Assembly (NCBI RefSeq): GCF_003075455.1 | Contig: NZ_QDAE01000005.1 | Span: 124,001-188,000 of the forward strand | Reading direction: 5' to 3' | Source of the DNA: Arthrobacter sp. Bz4 | GTDB lineage: Bacteria; Actinomycetota; Actinomycetes; Actinomycetales; Micrococcaceae | DNA: 64,000 nucleotides | In this document: positions 37,208 through 45,367 of the stretch, piece by piece | How positions within the stretch are numbered: position 1 is the stretch's first letter | Layout of the letters: each line of letters begins with the position of its first letter | Made by a program: the position numbers and the translations under genes | The notes under the pieces: model-generated | What the model saw: the letters and a program-made list of their open reading frames with translations, nothing else | Databases searched by the model: none | Told to the model about the DNA's origin: nothing

Positions 37208-37879
37208 TCAAGGCTCGTCCGAGGCCAGCCGATATCCCATGCCGCGAACAGTGGTGAACCGTTGCGCGCCGAGCTTGTTACGCAGATAACGCACGTAGAC
37301 ATCCACCACGTTGGAACCGGGATCAAAGTCGTATCCCCAGACCCGGGAGAGCAGCTGTTCCCGGCTGAGCACCTGACCAGGGTTTCGAAGGAAAGCCTCG
37401 GCTAACGCGAACTCCCGGGCTGAGAGATCGATCTCCTTGCCATTGACCGCCGCGCGGCGGGTCCTAAGGTCCAGCTGCAGATTCTGGTGAGTGAGAACCG
37501 AGTTGTCGGCGGTGGGGGCATCCTGTCGTAACCGAAGACGAACCCGGGCCAGGAGTTCCTCAAAACGGAACGGTTTAGCCATATAGTCGTCGGCGCCTCC
37601 CTCCAGGCCCGCAACAGTGTCGTCGATCGAGCTCCGCGCCGACAAGATGATCACGGGGGTGGTGTTCCGTGACTCGCGAAGGCGCCGCAGCACGGTGAAC
37701 CCGTCCTGGTCGGGCAGGCCAAGGTCAAGCACTATCAGCTCGAAGTCCCCAGTCTGGGCAAGATGGTAGCCATCCCTCCCACTGTCGGCAACGGTGGGTG
37801 CGTAGCCAGCGGATCGCAGGCCTTTGGCAACAAAAGAACTGATCCGCTCCTCGTCTTCCACTATTAGGATCTGACTCAA
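37208..37879 (-). CDS. OmpR/PhoB family response regulator
   Basis: 223 aa. Receiver domain: acidic pair in ILIVEDEERI, phospho-acceptor Asp in LIVLDLGLPDQDG, Ser in VIILSARSS and Lys in YMAKPFRFEELL. A winged-helix DNA-binding domain follows (LSAREFALAEAFLRNPGQVL, DVYVRYLRNKLG, TVRGMGYRL). The gene overlaps the histidine kinase stop by 4 bp, and the kinase comes first in the operon, the reverse of the commonest order. Candidate targets are the flanking secreted-protein genes with shared TCTCAT repeats. Confidence 0.95.
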   Translation of the reverse strand: MSQILIVEDEERISSFVAKGLRSAGYAPTVADSGRDGYHLAQTGDFELIVLDLGLPDQDGFTVLRRLRESRNTTPVIILSARSSIDDTVAGLEGGADDYMAKPFRFEELLARVRLRLRQDAPTADNSVLTHQNLQLDLRTRRAAVNGKEIDLSAREFALAEAFLRNPGQVLSREQLLSRVWGYDFDPGSNVVDVYVRYLRNKLGAQRFTTVRGMGYRLASDEP

Positions 37880-39494
37880 GCTCTTACTTCCTCTGATTTG
37901 TCCGACTGGTCATTGAGTGGCAGCACCATGGTGAACGTGGACCCGTTGCCGGGAGCTGACTTCAGCTGCACAATACCCCCGTGAGCTCCCGCAATTGCAT
38001 TGACGATCGTGAGCCCGAGACCGGAACCCTCGGTCCGTCGTCCGCGAACGCCACGCGCAAATCGTTCAAAGATCCGCCCCTGGTCTTCCTCCGGTACGCC
38101 AATTCCCTCGTCCCGCACCCACAAGGACAGTCCGGCGTGATCCAGCCGCGAACCAACAGCAATCGTTGAGCCATCGCCAGAAAACTTGACCGCGTTGACC
38201 ACGAGCTGGAGCCAGGCCTGGGTAATCCGGCGTGGGTCGAGCAGGCACGAAGTTTCCGCCCGGGCGCGATGGTCCAACGGCGCGCCCCGAGTGGGCGCGC
38301 CTTGTCGAGGATCTCGTCAGTGAGGCGGCCAACGGCTACCAGTTCCAGTCTGACGAAGTCTGGTCGGGTGATTCCCGCGAGGGTAACCAGGTCATCGACG
38401 AGGAGCCGCATCCGGTCGAGTTCGTCGAGAGCGATACCACGGACCGCTGCGACGTCGGCCGGATCGCGGGAGTCCTGGAGTTCGAGGTGGCCTTGCACAA
38501 TGGTGATCGGAGTCCGCAGTTCGTGGCCGACGTCGTCGAGAAGCTGTCGCTGCGAGGTGAAGGAGCCTTCGAGGCGCTCCAGCATGGCGTTGACTGTCCT
38601 GGTGAGATCCGACAGGTCGTCGTTTCCTGAAACGGGTATCCGTTCGGACAGATCGGAATCGCCAATGTGCTCGGCGGTATCTCGAAGAAGGCGGATCGGC
38701 ATGAGTAGGTTGCCGACCAGAAGCCAGCCGACCACACCGATGAAAACGAGGGTACCGAAAGAGATCATGGCGAAGGTCGCGAAGGTCTGGTTGAGTTGCC
38801 CATGCTCCGCTCGGGCGTCGAAGGCCAGAACGTACTGGCTGGGTGACGTATCGGCAGCTAGCTGGACGGGGATGATCAGGGCACGATAGGTGGTTTCGGT
38901 GGTTGTGATGCTTGTGATGCTGACCCTCGTCGGGTCCGCTTGCGAAGTAACGTAGTCCACCAACTCCGGGTCATCCTCCAATCGAACCTGTACCGCAGGG
39001 TTGGTCAGCAGGACCGCCTCGCCGTTTTGTGTGCCCAGCATCCCCTCGTTGGGTGCCGGGAGGGTGCGCTGCATGGCGACGAAAATCAGCTCCCCTGCTT
39101 CGGTGAAGTCTTCGCGAGTGGTGGGGTCGAGTCCGGTCTCGAGCAAGGACTCGAACTCAAGGAAGTTTCGTTCGAGTGAGTTGTCCATGTCAGCGTTGAT
39201 ATCGCCGCGCTGCAACGCGTACGCGGCTGAACCGGCCACCAACAGGCCGAGAGCAGATAACGCGAGAACTGCACCAAGCACCCTCGTCCTGACGGTCCAG
39301 TAGCCGCGAAGCGCAGAAGAGATCCGCTGCCACCTACGGTCCGGGCCCGCAGGGGGCAGGGCGGCTGGCGGGCGTTCAGCAGGTGATTCAGGCGGACCTG
39401 GCCGATTGGCTGGCGGGCGTGCAAGATGGTCGTTACGGTCGCCCGCCTGAGCAGGGAGTACTTCTGTGCGGGGGCTGGACGATGGCTTAATCAT
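37876..39494 (-). CDS. Sensor histidine kinase, with one apparent single-base deletion
   Basis: Repaired length 539 aa. Order: a ~55-residue Pro-rich cytoplasmic head, TM1 (TVRTRVLGAVLALSALGLLV), a ~130-residue external sensor, TM2 (MISFGTLVFIGVVGWLLVG), HAMP, the HisKA dimerisation helix with the phospho-His in LLDDVGHELRTPITIV, then the ATPase domain in another frame: N-box QLVVNAVKFS, G1 DEGIGVPEED, G2 GSGLGLTIV. The break is near 38278, where one extra base joins GARR to LDHRARAE. The ATG overlaps the stop of the acidic secreted-protein gene by 8 bp. The ligand is unknown; an upstream Asp-rich exported partner suggests cations as one option. Confidence 0.88.
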
Positions 39495-39882
39495 CCCCAT
39501 CGTCCCCGTCATCCCCATCGTCCTCGTCGGCTCCGTCATCGACTTCCCAATCGTCGTCGTCGCTTTCGTCGCTCTGCAGGGGGAGCGGTGGCGGCACCAC
39601 CTTAGCGGGGAGAGGGGGGCCGTCTTCGGGTGCAACAGGTTCCGGGACAGGACTTGGCACAGTGTCGGACTGCGGCGACGAGGGGGACGGTGCCATCGGC
39701 ATGGGTGACGGTGCCTTGCTGGGCTCCGTGGGTGGGGCCGGGGTTGCGGTTTGGGTGAATGACGATCCAAGATCCGCCGGCTCGGGATCTGCCAGGGAGC
39801 TCGCCAACCCGGCGCCGGCCGCAAGAACTCCGCTCAGGCATACCGCACCCACCAACCAGGTATGGAGCGACGGGGACTTCAT
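39487..39882 (-). CDS. Small secreted Pro-rich protein with Asp-rich tail, paralogue B
   Basis: 131 aa: signal peptide (TWLVGAVCLSGVLAAGAGLA), EPADLGSSFTQT just after it as in paralogue A, a Pro/Ser-rich middle, and a strongly acidic end of about 30 residues dominated by Asp (repeats of GDD). Acidic tails of this kind can bind Ca2+ or other cations. It is the first gene of the operon and overlaps the kinase start, so it may act with the kinase outside the membrane; that is inference. GATACT ends 6 nt before the ATG, suggesting a leaderless mRNA. Confidence 0.75.
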   Translation of the reverse strand: MKSPSLHTWLVGAVCLSGVLAAGAGLASSLADPEPADLGSSFTQTATPAPPTEPSKAPSPMPMAPSPSSPQSDTVPSPVPEPVAPEDGPPLPAKVVPPPLPLQSDESDDDDWEVDDGADEDDGDDGDDGDD

Positions 39883-39904
39883 GTCCTAAGTATCCCCACT
39901 AAAG

Positions 39905-39921
39905 ATGAGACCCGCATGAGA
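39905..39921 (-). promoter_or_regulatory. Direct repeat TCTCAT-N5-TCTCAT upstream of the secreted protein/kinase operon
   Basis: Read on the minus strand, TCTCAT occurs twice with an 11-bp centre spacing, one helical turn. Such spacing is typical of OmpR/PhoB-type response regulators, which bind direct repeats in tandem. The repeats lie where the -35 element of the operon promoter would be. The adjacent response regulator is the obvious candidate binder. Confidence 0.5.
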
Positions 39922-39933
39922 ATCCGGGAAAAA

Positions 39934-40407
39934 TCAGTTCTCCTCGGCGAGGGTCTGCAATAGCGGTTCGGTGCGGTACGGGATGTGTTCGTGCAGGGCC
40001 AGAACGGTCTCGGTGCGAATCACTCCCTTGATGCGCAGGATCGATCGAAGTGCAGATTGCAGGTGATGCGTGTCGGTTGCGGTGACACGACACCAGATAT
40101 CGCCACGGCCCGAGATCTCATGGACTTCCAGTACCTGATAGAGGCGTCGAAGGCCGGCAATGACGCCGTCGAGCTCGCGGTGGGAGACCTCGATGGTGAC
40201 GAAGGCCGCAACATCGTAGTTGAGCGCTTCCAAATCCAGTTCGCGACCGCTCGATCGCAGAGTCCCAGATCTGAGCAACCGTCGAATACGTGACTGGGCT
40301 GTGTTGCGGGCAACCCCCAGCTGATCGCTGAGTTCGCCAATCTGTGCCCGCGGATCCCGAACGAGCTCCAGAAGGAGCCGGATGTCGACCAGGTCCAATT
40401 TGCTCAT
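39934..40407 (-). CDS. Lrp/AsnC family transcriptional regulator
   Basis: 157 aa. N-terminal helix-turn-helix (IGELSDQLGVARNTAQSRIR) and C-terminal RAM ligand-binding domain (VHEISGRGDIWCRVTATD). The ATG at 40407 has AGGAAG 8 nt upstream; a GTG three codons earlier abuts that site. It is divergent from a major facilitator exporter with a 136-bp gap, so it probably controls that gene and itself in response to an amino acid or related metabolite. Confidence 0.92.
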   Translation of the reverse strand: MSKLDLVDIRLLLELVRDPRAQIGELSDQLGVARNTAQSRIRRLLRSGTLRSSGRELDLEALNYDVAAFVTIEVSHRELDGVIAGLRRLYQVLEVHEISGRGDIWCRVTATDTHHLQSALRSILRIKGVIRTETVLALHEHIPYRTEPLLQTLAEEN

Positions 40408-40543
40408 GACGTCCACTTCCTGTCAGTAACGTAGTCAAAAATTGGTGATAACGCTCAAGTTACTATCCAAAATGCTCCGATTGCACCTGAGGACCGGAGA
40501 ATAAGGGGGATATGTGCTGTTTGTTTAACTGTATGGAGTCGAA

Positions 40544-41791
40544 GTGAGTATTCTCAGCGAGCTGCGGATGAAACCGTCGGACAAGATCCGCTGGGGCTGG
40601 GACGCGTCAGTCAAAAGTCGGCTGGTGCTGGCTGCGGTGGTCATCTCGACCCTCCTTATCGGGGCCAACCTGGCAACGCCGATCTATCCACTCCTGCAGT
40701 CAAAGATTGGAATTTCGCCGCTCGAAGTCACAGTGGCCTTCTCCGCCTATGTGGTGTCGCTGGTGGTCGGCCTGCTGCTCGTGGGCCATTGGTCTGACCA
40801 TGTTGGCCGGCGGGCGGCCCTGGTGCTCGCCGTCCTGATCGGTTTTGCCGGGGCAGGGGTATTCGGAGCAGCAACCTCGCTTCCAATGCTGGTTCTGGGG
40901 CGCTGCCTGCAGGGTGCGGCGGTCGCCCTGGCGACCGGGGCCAGTTCCGCTGCATTGCGAGACCTATTGCCACACCGACCAGACTGGGCTTCACGATTCA
41001 CGCTGCTGGCGTCAGCCGGGGGAGTTGCCGCCGGGCCAATTATCGGCGGCTTGCTATCCCTGCTGCCCGATCCCAGCAGGACCCCGTTCGCCATCTATTC
41101 GGTGGTCCTGCTGATGCTGCTGGTTCCGCTGCTCACCCTGAAGGCCCGGCCAGCCATCAGGACGGCTGACCCAGCGTCACCCCTCCGCGCCCTGAAGCCG
41201 CGTCGTCCCGCTGTGTCGAAAGCCGCTGGTAGGGCCTTCTGGAATGCATCAGCAGTTGGATTCCTCAGTTTTGCCGTTTTCGGTTTCACCCTCAGCTTGG
41301 CGCCGACGTGCTTTGCCTCGCTCGCCGACACTAGCTCCCGGCCCCTGATCGGGCTCCTGGCAGCTCTGGTCCTGGCCTCGTCGGCGCTGAGCCAATTGAT
41401 GAAGGTGCGGGGTAGGCATGTCGTCGGACTCGGGCTGACCGCACTAGGGGTGGGGGTGGCACTGATCCCCGTGGCTGGGTCTATCGACAGTGTGCCGCTC
41501 TTGGTTGTGGCGTGTGTTATTGCCGGGGCGGGACAGGGGGTGGCGTTTCGGATGGTGTTCAACGAGGTGTCCCTGCGGGTGGAGTCATCCCAGCATGCCC
41601 AGATCATCAGTACCCTCTATGTCCTCACCTACCTGGGAAGCAGCCTTCCGGTGGTCGGCCTTGGTGCCGCCACCCAAGCGTGGGGACTGGACCGTTCGGT
41701 AGCTGGCTTCGCGGGACTGATCGCTCTGGCAAGCTTTGCTCTGGCAATGCGAAGCCTGCGCAGCACACTTCGAGGCCACCTCCCTGGGTAG
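40544..41791 (+). CDS. Major facilitator superfamily transporter
   Basis: 415 aa with about twelve membrane helices. The MFS motif A between helices 2 and 3 reads LLLVGHWSDHVGRRAALVLA, and helix 5 carries a Gly/Pro-rich LLASAGGVAAGPIIGG (antiporter motif C-like), typical of drug or metabolite exporters. GTG start with GGAG 6 nt upstream. Divergent from the Lrp/AsnC regulator, which suggests efflux of an amino acid-like compound (inference). Confidence 0.92.
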   Translation: MSILSELRMKPSDKIRWGWDASVKSRLVLAAVVISTLLIGANLATPIYPLLQSKIGISPLEVTVAFSAYVVSLVVGLLLVGHWSDHVGRRAALVLAVLIGFAGAGVFGAATSLPMLVLGRCLQGAAVALATGASSAALRDLLPHRPDWASRFTLLASAGGVAAGPIIGGLLSLLPDPSRTPFAIYSVVLLMLLVPLLTLKARPAIRTADPASPLRALKPRRPAVSKAAGRAFWNASAVGFLSFAVFGFTLSLAPTCFASLADTSSRPLIGLLAALVLASSALSQLMKVRGRHVVGLGLTALGVGVALIPVAGSIDSVPLLVVACVIAGAGQGVAFRMVFNEVSLRVESSQHAQIISTLYVLTYLGSSLPVVGLGAATQAWGLDRSVAGFAGLIALASFALAMRSLRSTLRGHLPG

Positions 41792-41820
41792 CTTTCACCG
41801 CCCAGCTACTGAGGCCCCAC

Positions 41821-41876
41821 TACAAAGATTTCTATGCAAAGAAACCCTTGCAAAGAAAGTTTTGTAACTGTATCTT
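41821..41876 (+). promoter_or_regulatory. Promoter with three 14-bp-spaced CAAAGA repeats before an ArsR-like gene
   Basis: TTGCAA (41848-41853), 17 bp, TATCTT (41871-41876), then 6 nt to the ATG at 41883: a near-consensus leaderless promoter. TACAAAGATT, TGCAAAGAAA and TGCAAAGAAA start at 41821, 41835 and 41849, exactly 14 bp apart. The last repeat overlaps the -35 box. They may be iterated binding sites for the regulator encoded downstream. Confidence 0.7.
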
Positions 41877-41882
41877 GGGTCT

Positions 41883-42542
41883 ATGAGTACACGCCACGGA
41901 TCCGATGCCCAGTCAGCCGACCGCACCCTGGATCTCGCCGGGCTCAAAGCGCTGTCTCATCCGCTTAGAATCCAGCTTTTGGAGCAGCTATCTCAACTCG
42001 GCCCCCAGACCGCCAGCACACTTGCTGCCCGGCTTGGGGAATCGAGTGGTGCGACCAGCTATCACCTTCGCCAACTCGCCAAGCACCAACTGGTCCGAGA
42101 GGTGGAGGGTAAGGGCTCAGCCCGGGAGCGCTGGTGGGAGCGGCCACCGGGTGCGCTAAGCCTGTTTTCCAGTGATCTGGCCGAAGATCCTGCGGCCCTG
42201 CACGCGTCACGAATACTCAACCGTGAGATTGAGCATCACCGGGCGGCTCTGTTACAGGACTTCATGGAACAAGGCTATGACTACCTCCCACAGGACTGGT
42301 TTGACGGGTCGGTGATCGCCACCATGAACGCCCGGCTGACTGCCGGGCAGCTGGCCGAGATCACTGGAGAGATGCTGAACCACGCCAGAGCCCTTCTGGC
42401 GAAATATCGTGACAGCGGCGCTACCGATCCCGACGCTCGCGCAGTGCAGCTGCACTTCAACGCTTTCCCCATCCTGCAGGGACAATTCGACATTCCGCTA
42501 CAGCATCAGGGGAAGCCACCTTCATCCGAACCTTTGACGTAG
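41883..42542 (+). CDS. ArsR-type winged-helix transcriptional regulator
   Basis: 219 aa. The HTH reads LKALSHPLRIQLLEQLSQLG then ASTLAARLGESSGATSYHLR, the ArsR/HTH_20 pattern. The ~120-residue C-terminal part is helical with no metal-binding Cys, so it is not a classic metal sensor. The promoter overlaps the repeats described above, so autoregulation is likely. It follows the MFS gene after about 90 bp and precedes a small protein gene. The ligand is unknown. Confidence 0.88.
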   Translation: MSTRHGSDAQSADRTLDLAGLKALSHPLRIQLLEQLSQLGPQTASTLAARLGESSGATSYHLRQLAKHQLVREVEGKGSARERWWERPPGALSLFSSDLAEDPAALHASRILNREIEHHRAALLQDFMEQGYDYLPQDWFDGSVIATMNARLTAGQLAEITGEMLNHARALLAKYRDSGATDPDARAVQLHFNAFPILQGQFDIPLQHQGKPPSSEPLT

Positions 42543-42555
42543 AAAAGAAGCAGTG

Positions 42556-42753
42556 ATGACCACTTTTGCCACCTATTCCCCGTCCGTCAGGCCCACGGGT
42601 TTCGACGCCCTTCTCATCCTGGTGGGTCACCGCCTGGTCTCCATCGGCGAGCGACTCGCACTCGATCATGCCCGCCATAGTGAAGCAATCCATGCTCACG
42701 ACGAGCGACGGCGGGATCTAGCGGCCGCGCACCACTCAGGCCTGCGGCCGTAG
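42556..42753 (+). CDS. Small hypothetical protein downstream of the ArsR-type regulator (65 aa)
   Basis: A His/Arg-rich short protein (RLALDHARHSEAIHAHDERR) beginning MTTFATYSPSVRPTGFDALL. No membrane segment is strong enough to call, although ALLILVGHRLVSIG is mildly hydrophobic. It starts 13 bp after the regulator stop with GAAG upstream and may be co-transcribed. No family recognised; coding status is uncertain. Confidence 0.5.
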   Translation: MTTFATYSPSVRPTGFDALLILVGHRLVSIGERLALDHARHSEAIHAHDERRRDLAAAHHSGLRP

Positions 42754-42794
42754 GGGCCCAGTTGTACCTGACCCCGCAGCGTCCGTCGTCGCGG

Positions 42795-43307
42795 CTAAGG
42801 CAACACCCCGGTATTGCCCGGTAAATGGTTGAACACCAGGGTCGTCTCGGTGTGGCCTACCACCGGATCTGTCGTCAGATGGTCCAGTACCCAGTCCCGC
42901 AGGACCTCCGTGCTTGGCACCGCCAGATGCAGCAAATAGTCCACCGATCCTGCGACGTGAAAGGTGGAAACTACCTCCGGCAGATTCGGCACCCGATCAG
43001 TGAACCGATCGATCTCCTCGCGATTATGACCCTTGAGCTGGACCGAGACCATGGCCTGAACGGCGCGGCCAATTGCCGCGAAATCGAGCTGTGCGTGATA
43101 CCCGCTGATCACTCCGCGGTCCACGAGTTGTCTCGTTCGTAAGAGAGCCGTCGACGGCGCCACCCCAATCCGCTCCGCGAGCTGCGCGTTGGTGATCCGT
43201 GCGTCGGCGACCAGCTCCTTCAGGATCTGCTGGTCTGTCTGATCGAGCATCGGGGTATCCCGCGCACGGTTGGGGGCGGCTAGGGTAGGTGCGGCGTCTT
43301 CAGCCAT
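42795..43307 (-). CDS. Lrp/AsnC family transcriptional regulator (second copy)
   Basis: 170 aa. Helix-turn-helix ITNAQLAERIGVAPSTALLR and RAM domain (VVSTFHVAGSVDYLLHLAVP, the usual AsnC ligand-loop pattern). The ~18 residues before MLDQTDQQILKEL are non-conserved; the ATG at 43307 has GAGGAAG some 11 nt upstream, so a start at 43250 is also possible. It lies 43 bp from the nitronate monooxygenase stop on the same strand, so it may be the last gene of that operon. Confidence 0.9.
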   Translation of the reverse strand: MAEDAAPTLAAPNRARDTPMLDQTDQQILKELVADARITNAQLAERIGVAPSTALLRTRQLVDRGVISGYHAQLDFAAIGRAVQAMVSVQLKGHNREEIDRFTDRVPNLPEVVSTFHVAGSVDYLLHLAVPSTEVLRDWVLDHLTTDPVVGHTETTLVFNHLPGNTGVLP

Positions 43308-43350
43308 GGGCAAGCCACTTCCTCGTGAACGATTGCGGTTGGGTTCCACC

Positions 43351-44364
43351 CTAGCGGTCGAGCTCGGCTATTAGGTGTGCCACCAGGTCGGTCGCCCCAA
43401 TCGGCTGAGCGGCGCGGTACCCCGTGCCGGCCCACAATGCCAGCAGCTCAGGATCGCCAGCAGCTGCGGCTGCCGCGCGCAGGGGTGATGTCAGATGGTG
43501 CACTTCCGGGTATCCGAGCGGGGCATCGCGGTGTTCCCTCATGAACCGATTCTCGAGCCCCCTTGCCGGTCTTCCGCTGAATGCCTGGGTCACCGCAGTC
43601 CCCTGAAATGCCAGGGAGGCGAGAGCGTCTTTGTGGATCTGGCGCGCACCGCTTTCATGGGTTCGCACAAACAGTGTTCCGAGCTGAACGGCTGTCGCCC
43701 CGGCGTCGAGCGTCCGCCGGATGTCCCGTCCTCCGGTGAGACCTCCCGCTGCAATCAGTGGGACTGTGGAGTTCGGGATCAGCGAGGCAATCAGGGCTGC
43801 AATGTCGGTGGTTGGCCTCTCGGCCGGATGGCTGGGTTCGAAGACAGCACTGTGGCCTCCCGCTGAACTGTGCTGGACTACAGCTGCGTCGACCCCGTGC
43901 TCCTGGGCTACGACTAGCTCACGTTGGCATGTCACCGTTGAAATGACCACGGTGCCGCGTTGCTGGAGTGCGCCAATGATTGCCCGGTCCGGTAGCCCGA
44001 AAGTCAGGCTTACGAAGGGGACTGGCTCGTCCATCAGGGTGCGGACTTTGGAGTCCCAGCCGTCGTCGTCGTACTGGGGATCGGGCAGTACCACGCCATA
44101 ACGGTCAGCAAGGGAAGCCAGCTTCGCGCGGTAGGCCAACAGCGGTTCCCGGTTTTTCGCAGGACCACCGGGAACGAACAGGTTCACCCCGAAAGGCAGG
44201 CCGGTCAAGCGGACCGATGCAATCTCAGCGCGCAAAGCCGTGACTGATTTGTAGCCCGCAGCGAGGAAGCCAAGGCCGCCGGCCCGCGCGACAGCTGACA
44301 CCAAGGCCGGGGTCGATACGCCGCCGGCCATGGGCGCCGCGATGATTGGGGAAGGGAACATCAC
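43351..44364 (-). CDS. Nitronate monooxygenase
   Basis: FMN enzyme that oxidises nitronates such as propionate-3-nitronate; 337 aa. PIIAAPMAGGVSTPALVSAV binds FMN at the N-terminus, the substrate-binding His is in VQHSSAGGHSAVF, and AAGGLTGGRDIRRTLDAGA and AVQLGTLFVRTHES bind the phosphate, all typical of class II enzymes. It overlaps the upstream MarR gene by 4 bp, so its expression is tied to that regulator. Confidence 0.93.
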   Translation of the reverse strand: MMFPSPIIAAPMAGGVSTPALVSAVARAGGLGFLAAGYKSVTALRAEIASVRLTGLPFGVNLFVPGGPAKNREPLLAYRAKLASLADRYGVVLPDPQYDDDGWDSKVRTLMDEPVPFVSLTFGLPDRAIIGALQQRGTVVISTVTCQRELVVAQEHGVDAAVVQHSSAGGHSAVFEPSHPAERPTTDIAALIASLIPNSTVPLIAAGGLTGGRDIRRTLDAGATAVQLGTLFVRTHESGARQIHKDALASLAFQGTAVTQAFSGRPARGLENRFMREHRDAPLGYPEVHHLTSPLRAAAAAAGDPELLALWAGTGYRAAQPIGATDLVAHLIAELDR

Positions 44365-44816
44365 TCAGTCCTGTGGCCGGTCGCGTTGACCACTGAAAGG
44401 GCAGTGGTGCAGTTAGTAATCAGCTTTTCGAGCTGATGTCGGAGTAATCCGTCGTCCACACCGTCGTCGACGGCGTTAAGCGTCGCTTCGAGCCCGTGCC
44501 ACGCGGCGTCGGTTAGCCGCCGACCCGAGAGCGTCAGGTCGACCACGTTCGCCCGCGGATCTGCGGCGTTGATCGACACGCTGACCAGGCCCTGCTCCCT
44601 GAGCTGGTGGACGCGTTGAGTGACCGATGCCCTGCTCACGTCGAGTCCCTGGGCTATTGCCCGCTGCGGAGACGGGCCAGCGATGCGAAGGGTCAACAGG
44701 ACCAGGAAAGGTGCGTAGTGGATGCCATGACGTGCGATGAGGTACTCGTCGGACACCCGGGTCACCAGTGTTGTTGCCCGGTGCAGCTTGAACACGGTCG
44801 ACTGTCGGAGATCCAT
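44361..44816 (-). CDS. MarR family regulator of the nitronate monooxygenase operon
   Basis: 151 aa winged-helix protein: QRAIAQGLDVSRASVTQRVH as recognition region and NAADPRANVVDLTLSGRR as the wing. It is translationally coupled to nitronate monooxygenase. A perfect palindrome 2 bp upstream of its start is the likely operator, so autorepression that also controls the monooxygenase is the simplest model; a nitro compound or oxidant may be the inducer (inference). Confidence 0.92.
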   Translation of the reverse strand: MDLRQSTVFKLHRATTLVTRVSDEYLIARHGIHYAPFLVLLTLRIAGPSPQRAIAQGLDVSRASVTQRVHQLREQGLVSVSINAADPRANVVDLTLSGRRLTDAAWHGLEATLNAVDDGVDDGLLRHQLEKLITNCTTALSVVNATGHRTE

Positions 44817-44818
44817 AC

Positions 44819-44834
44819 TGTTAAGTAGTTAACA
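44819..44834. promoter_or_regulatory. MarR operator palindrome
   Basis: TGTTAAGTAGTTAACA: two perfect 6-bp arms (TGTTAA/TTAACA) with a 4-bp spacer, ending 2 bp before the MarR start codon. It is strikingly AT-rich in a GC-rich region and has the size usual for MarR dimer sites. Its position at the expected promoter or transcription start fits autorepression. Confidence 0.8.
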
Positions 44835-44926
44835 TTTTGCCCGGCGGGTCAAGTTCCAGCATCCGACGAGCGATACATTGCCGGGAGCAGGACCACTCAC
44901 ACCGCACGCTGGTTAGACTTGCCGCC

Positions 44927-45358
44927 ATGAGTGCTGCATGGGATACGAGGATTGGCGCTTACGGGCTGATTATCGACAACGGCAAAATCCTTCTGGCGCA
45001 TTGGAACGAATCAGGGGCCGCTGGCTGGACCCTTCCCGGCGGAGGTTTGGAGTTGGGCGAAGACGCGCCGGCTGCTGCCGTCCGCGAAATATATGAAGAG
45101 ACCGGCTACACGGCCGAGCTCGATCACCTGTTGGGTGTCGACAGCCTCCACATCGCAGCATCCGACCGCCTCAACGGTTCTGACAGGCCGATGCACGCAC
45201 TCAGGATTGTTTATCGAGCTCGCACCATCGATGGATCACTCCGCCATGAGGCTAATGGGTCGACCGACCGGGCCGCCTGGGTGAACCTCTCCGACCTGCC
45301 CACCCTTGACCGGGTGGGGCTGGTAGATGTCGCCTTATGCATGGAGAATTTACTGTGA
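44927..45358 (+). CDS. NUDIX hydrolase
   Basis: 143 aa. The complete Nudix box runs from GGGLELGEDAPAAAVRE to IYEETGY, matching GX5EX7REUXEEXGU. It hydrolyses a nucleoside diphosphate linked to another group; the substrate cannot be read off. TAGACT ends 7 nt before this ATG and no Shine-Dalgarno is present; a 30-codon upstream extension is rejected because it would run through that promoter. It is 9 bp upstream of rsgA and probably co-transcribed. Confidence 0.92.
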   Translation: MSAAWDTRIGAYGLIIDNGKILLAHWNESGAAGWTLPGGGLELGEDAPAAAVREIYEETGYTAELDHLLGVDSLHIAASDRLNGSDRPMHALRIVYRARTIDGSLRHEANGSTDRAAWVNLSDLPTLDRVGLVDVALCMENLL

Positions 45359-45367
45359 GGACAATCA

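Noticed and set aside
44837-44926. Upstream extension of the NUDIX protein
   Set aside because: The TAGACT promoter hexamer lies inside it and the Nudix fold begins normally after the downstream ATG.
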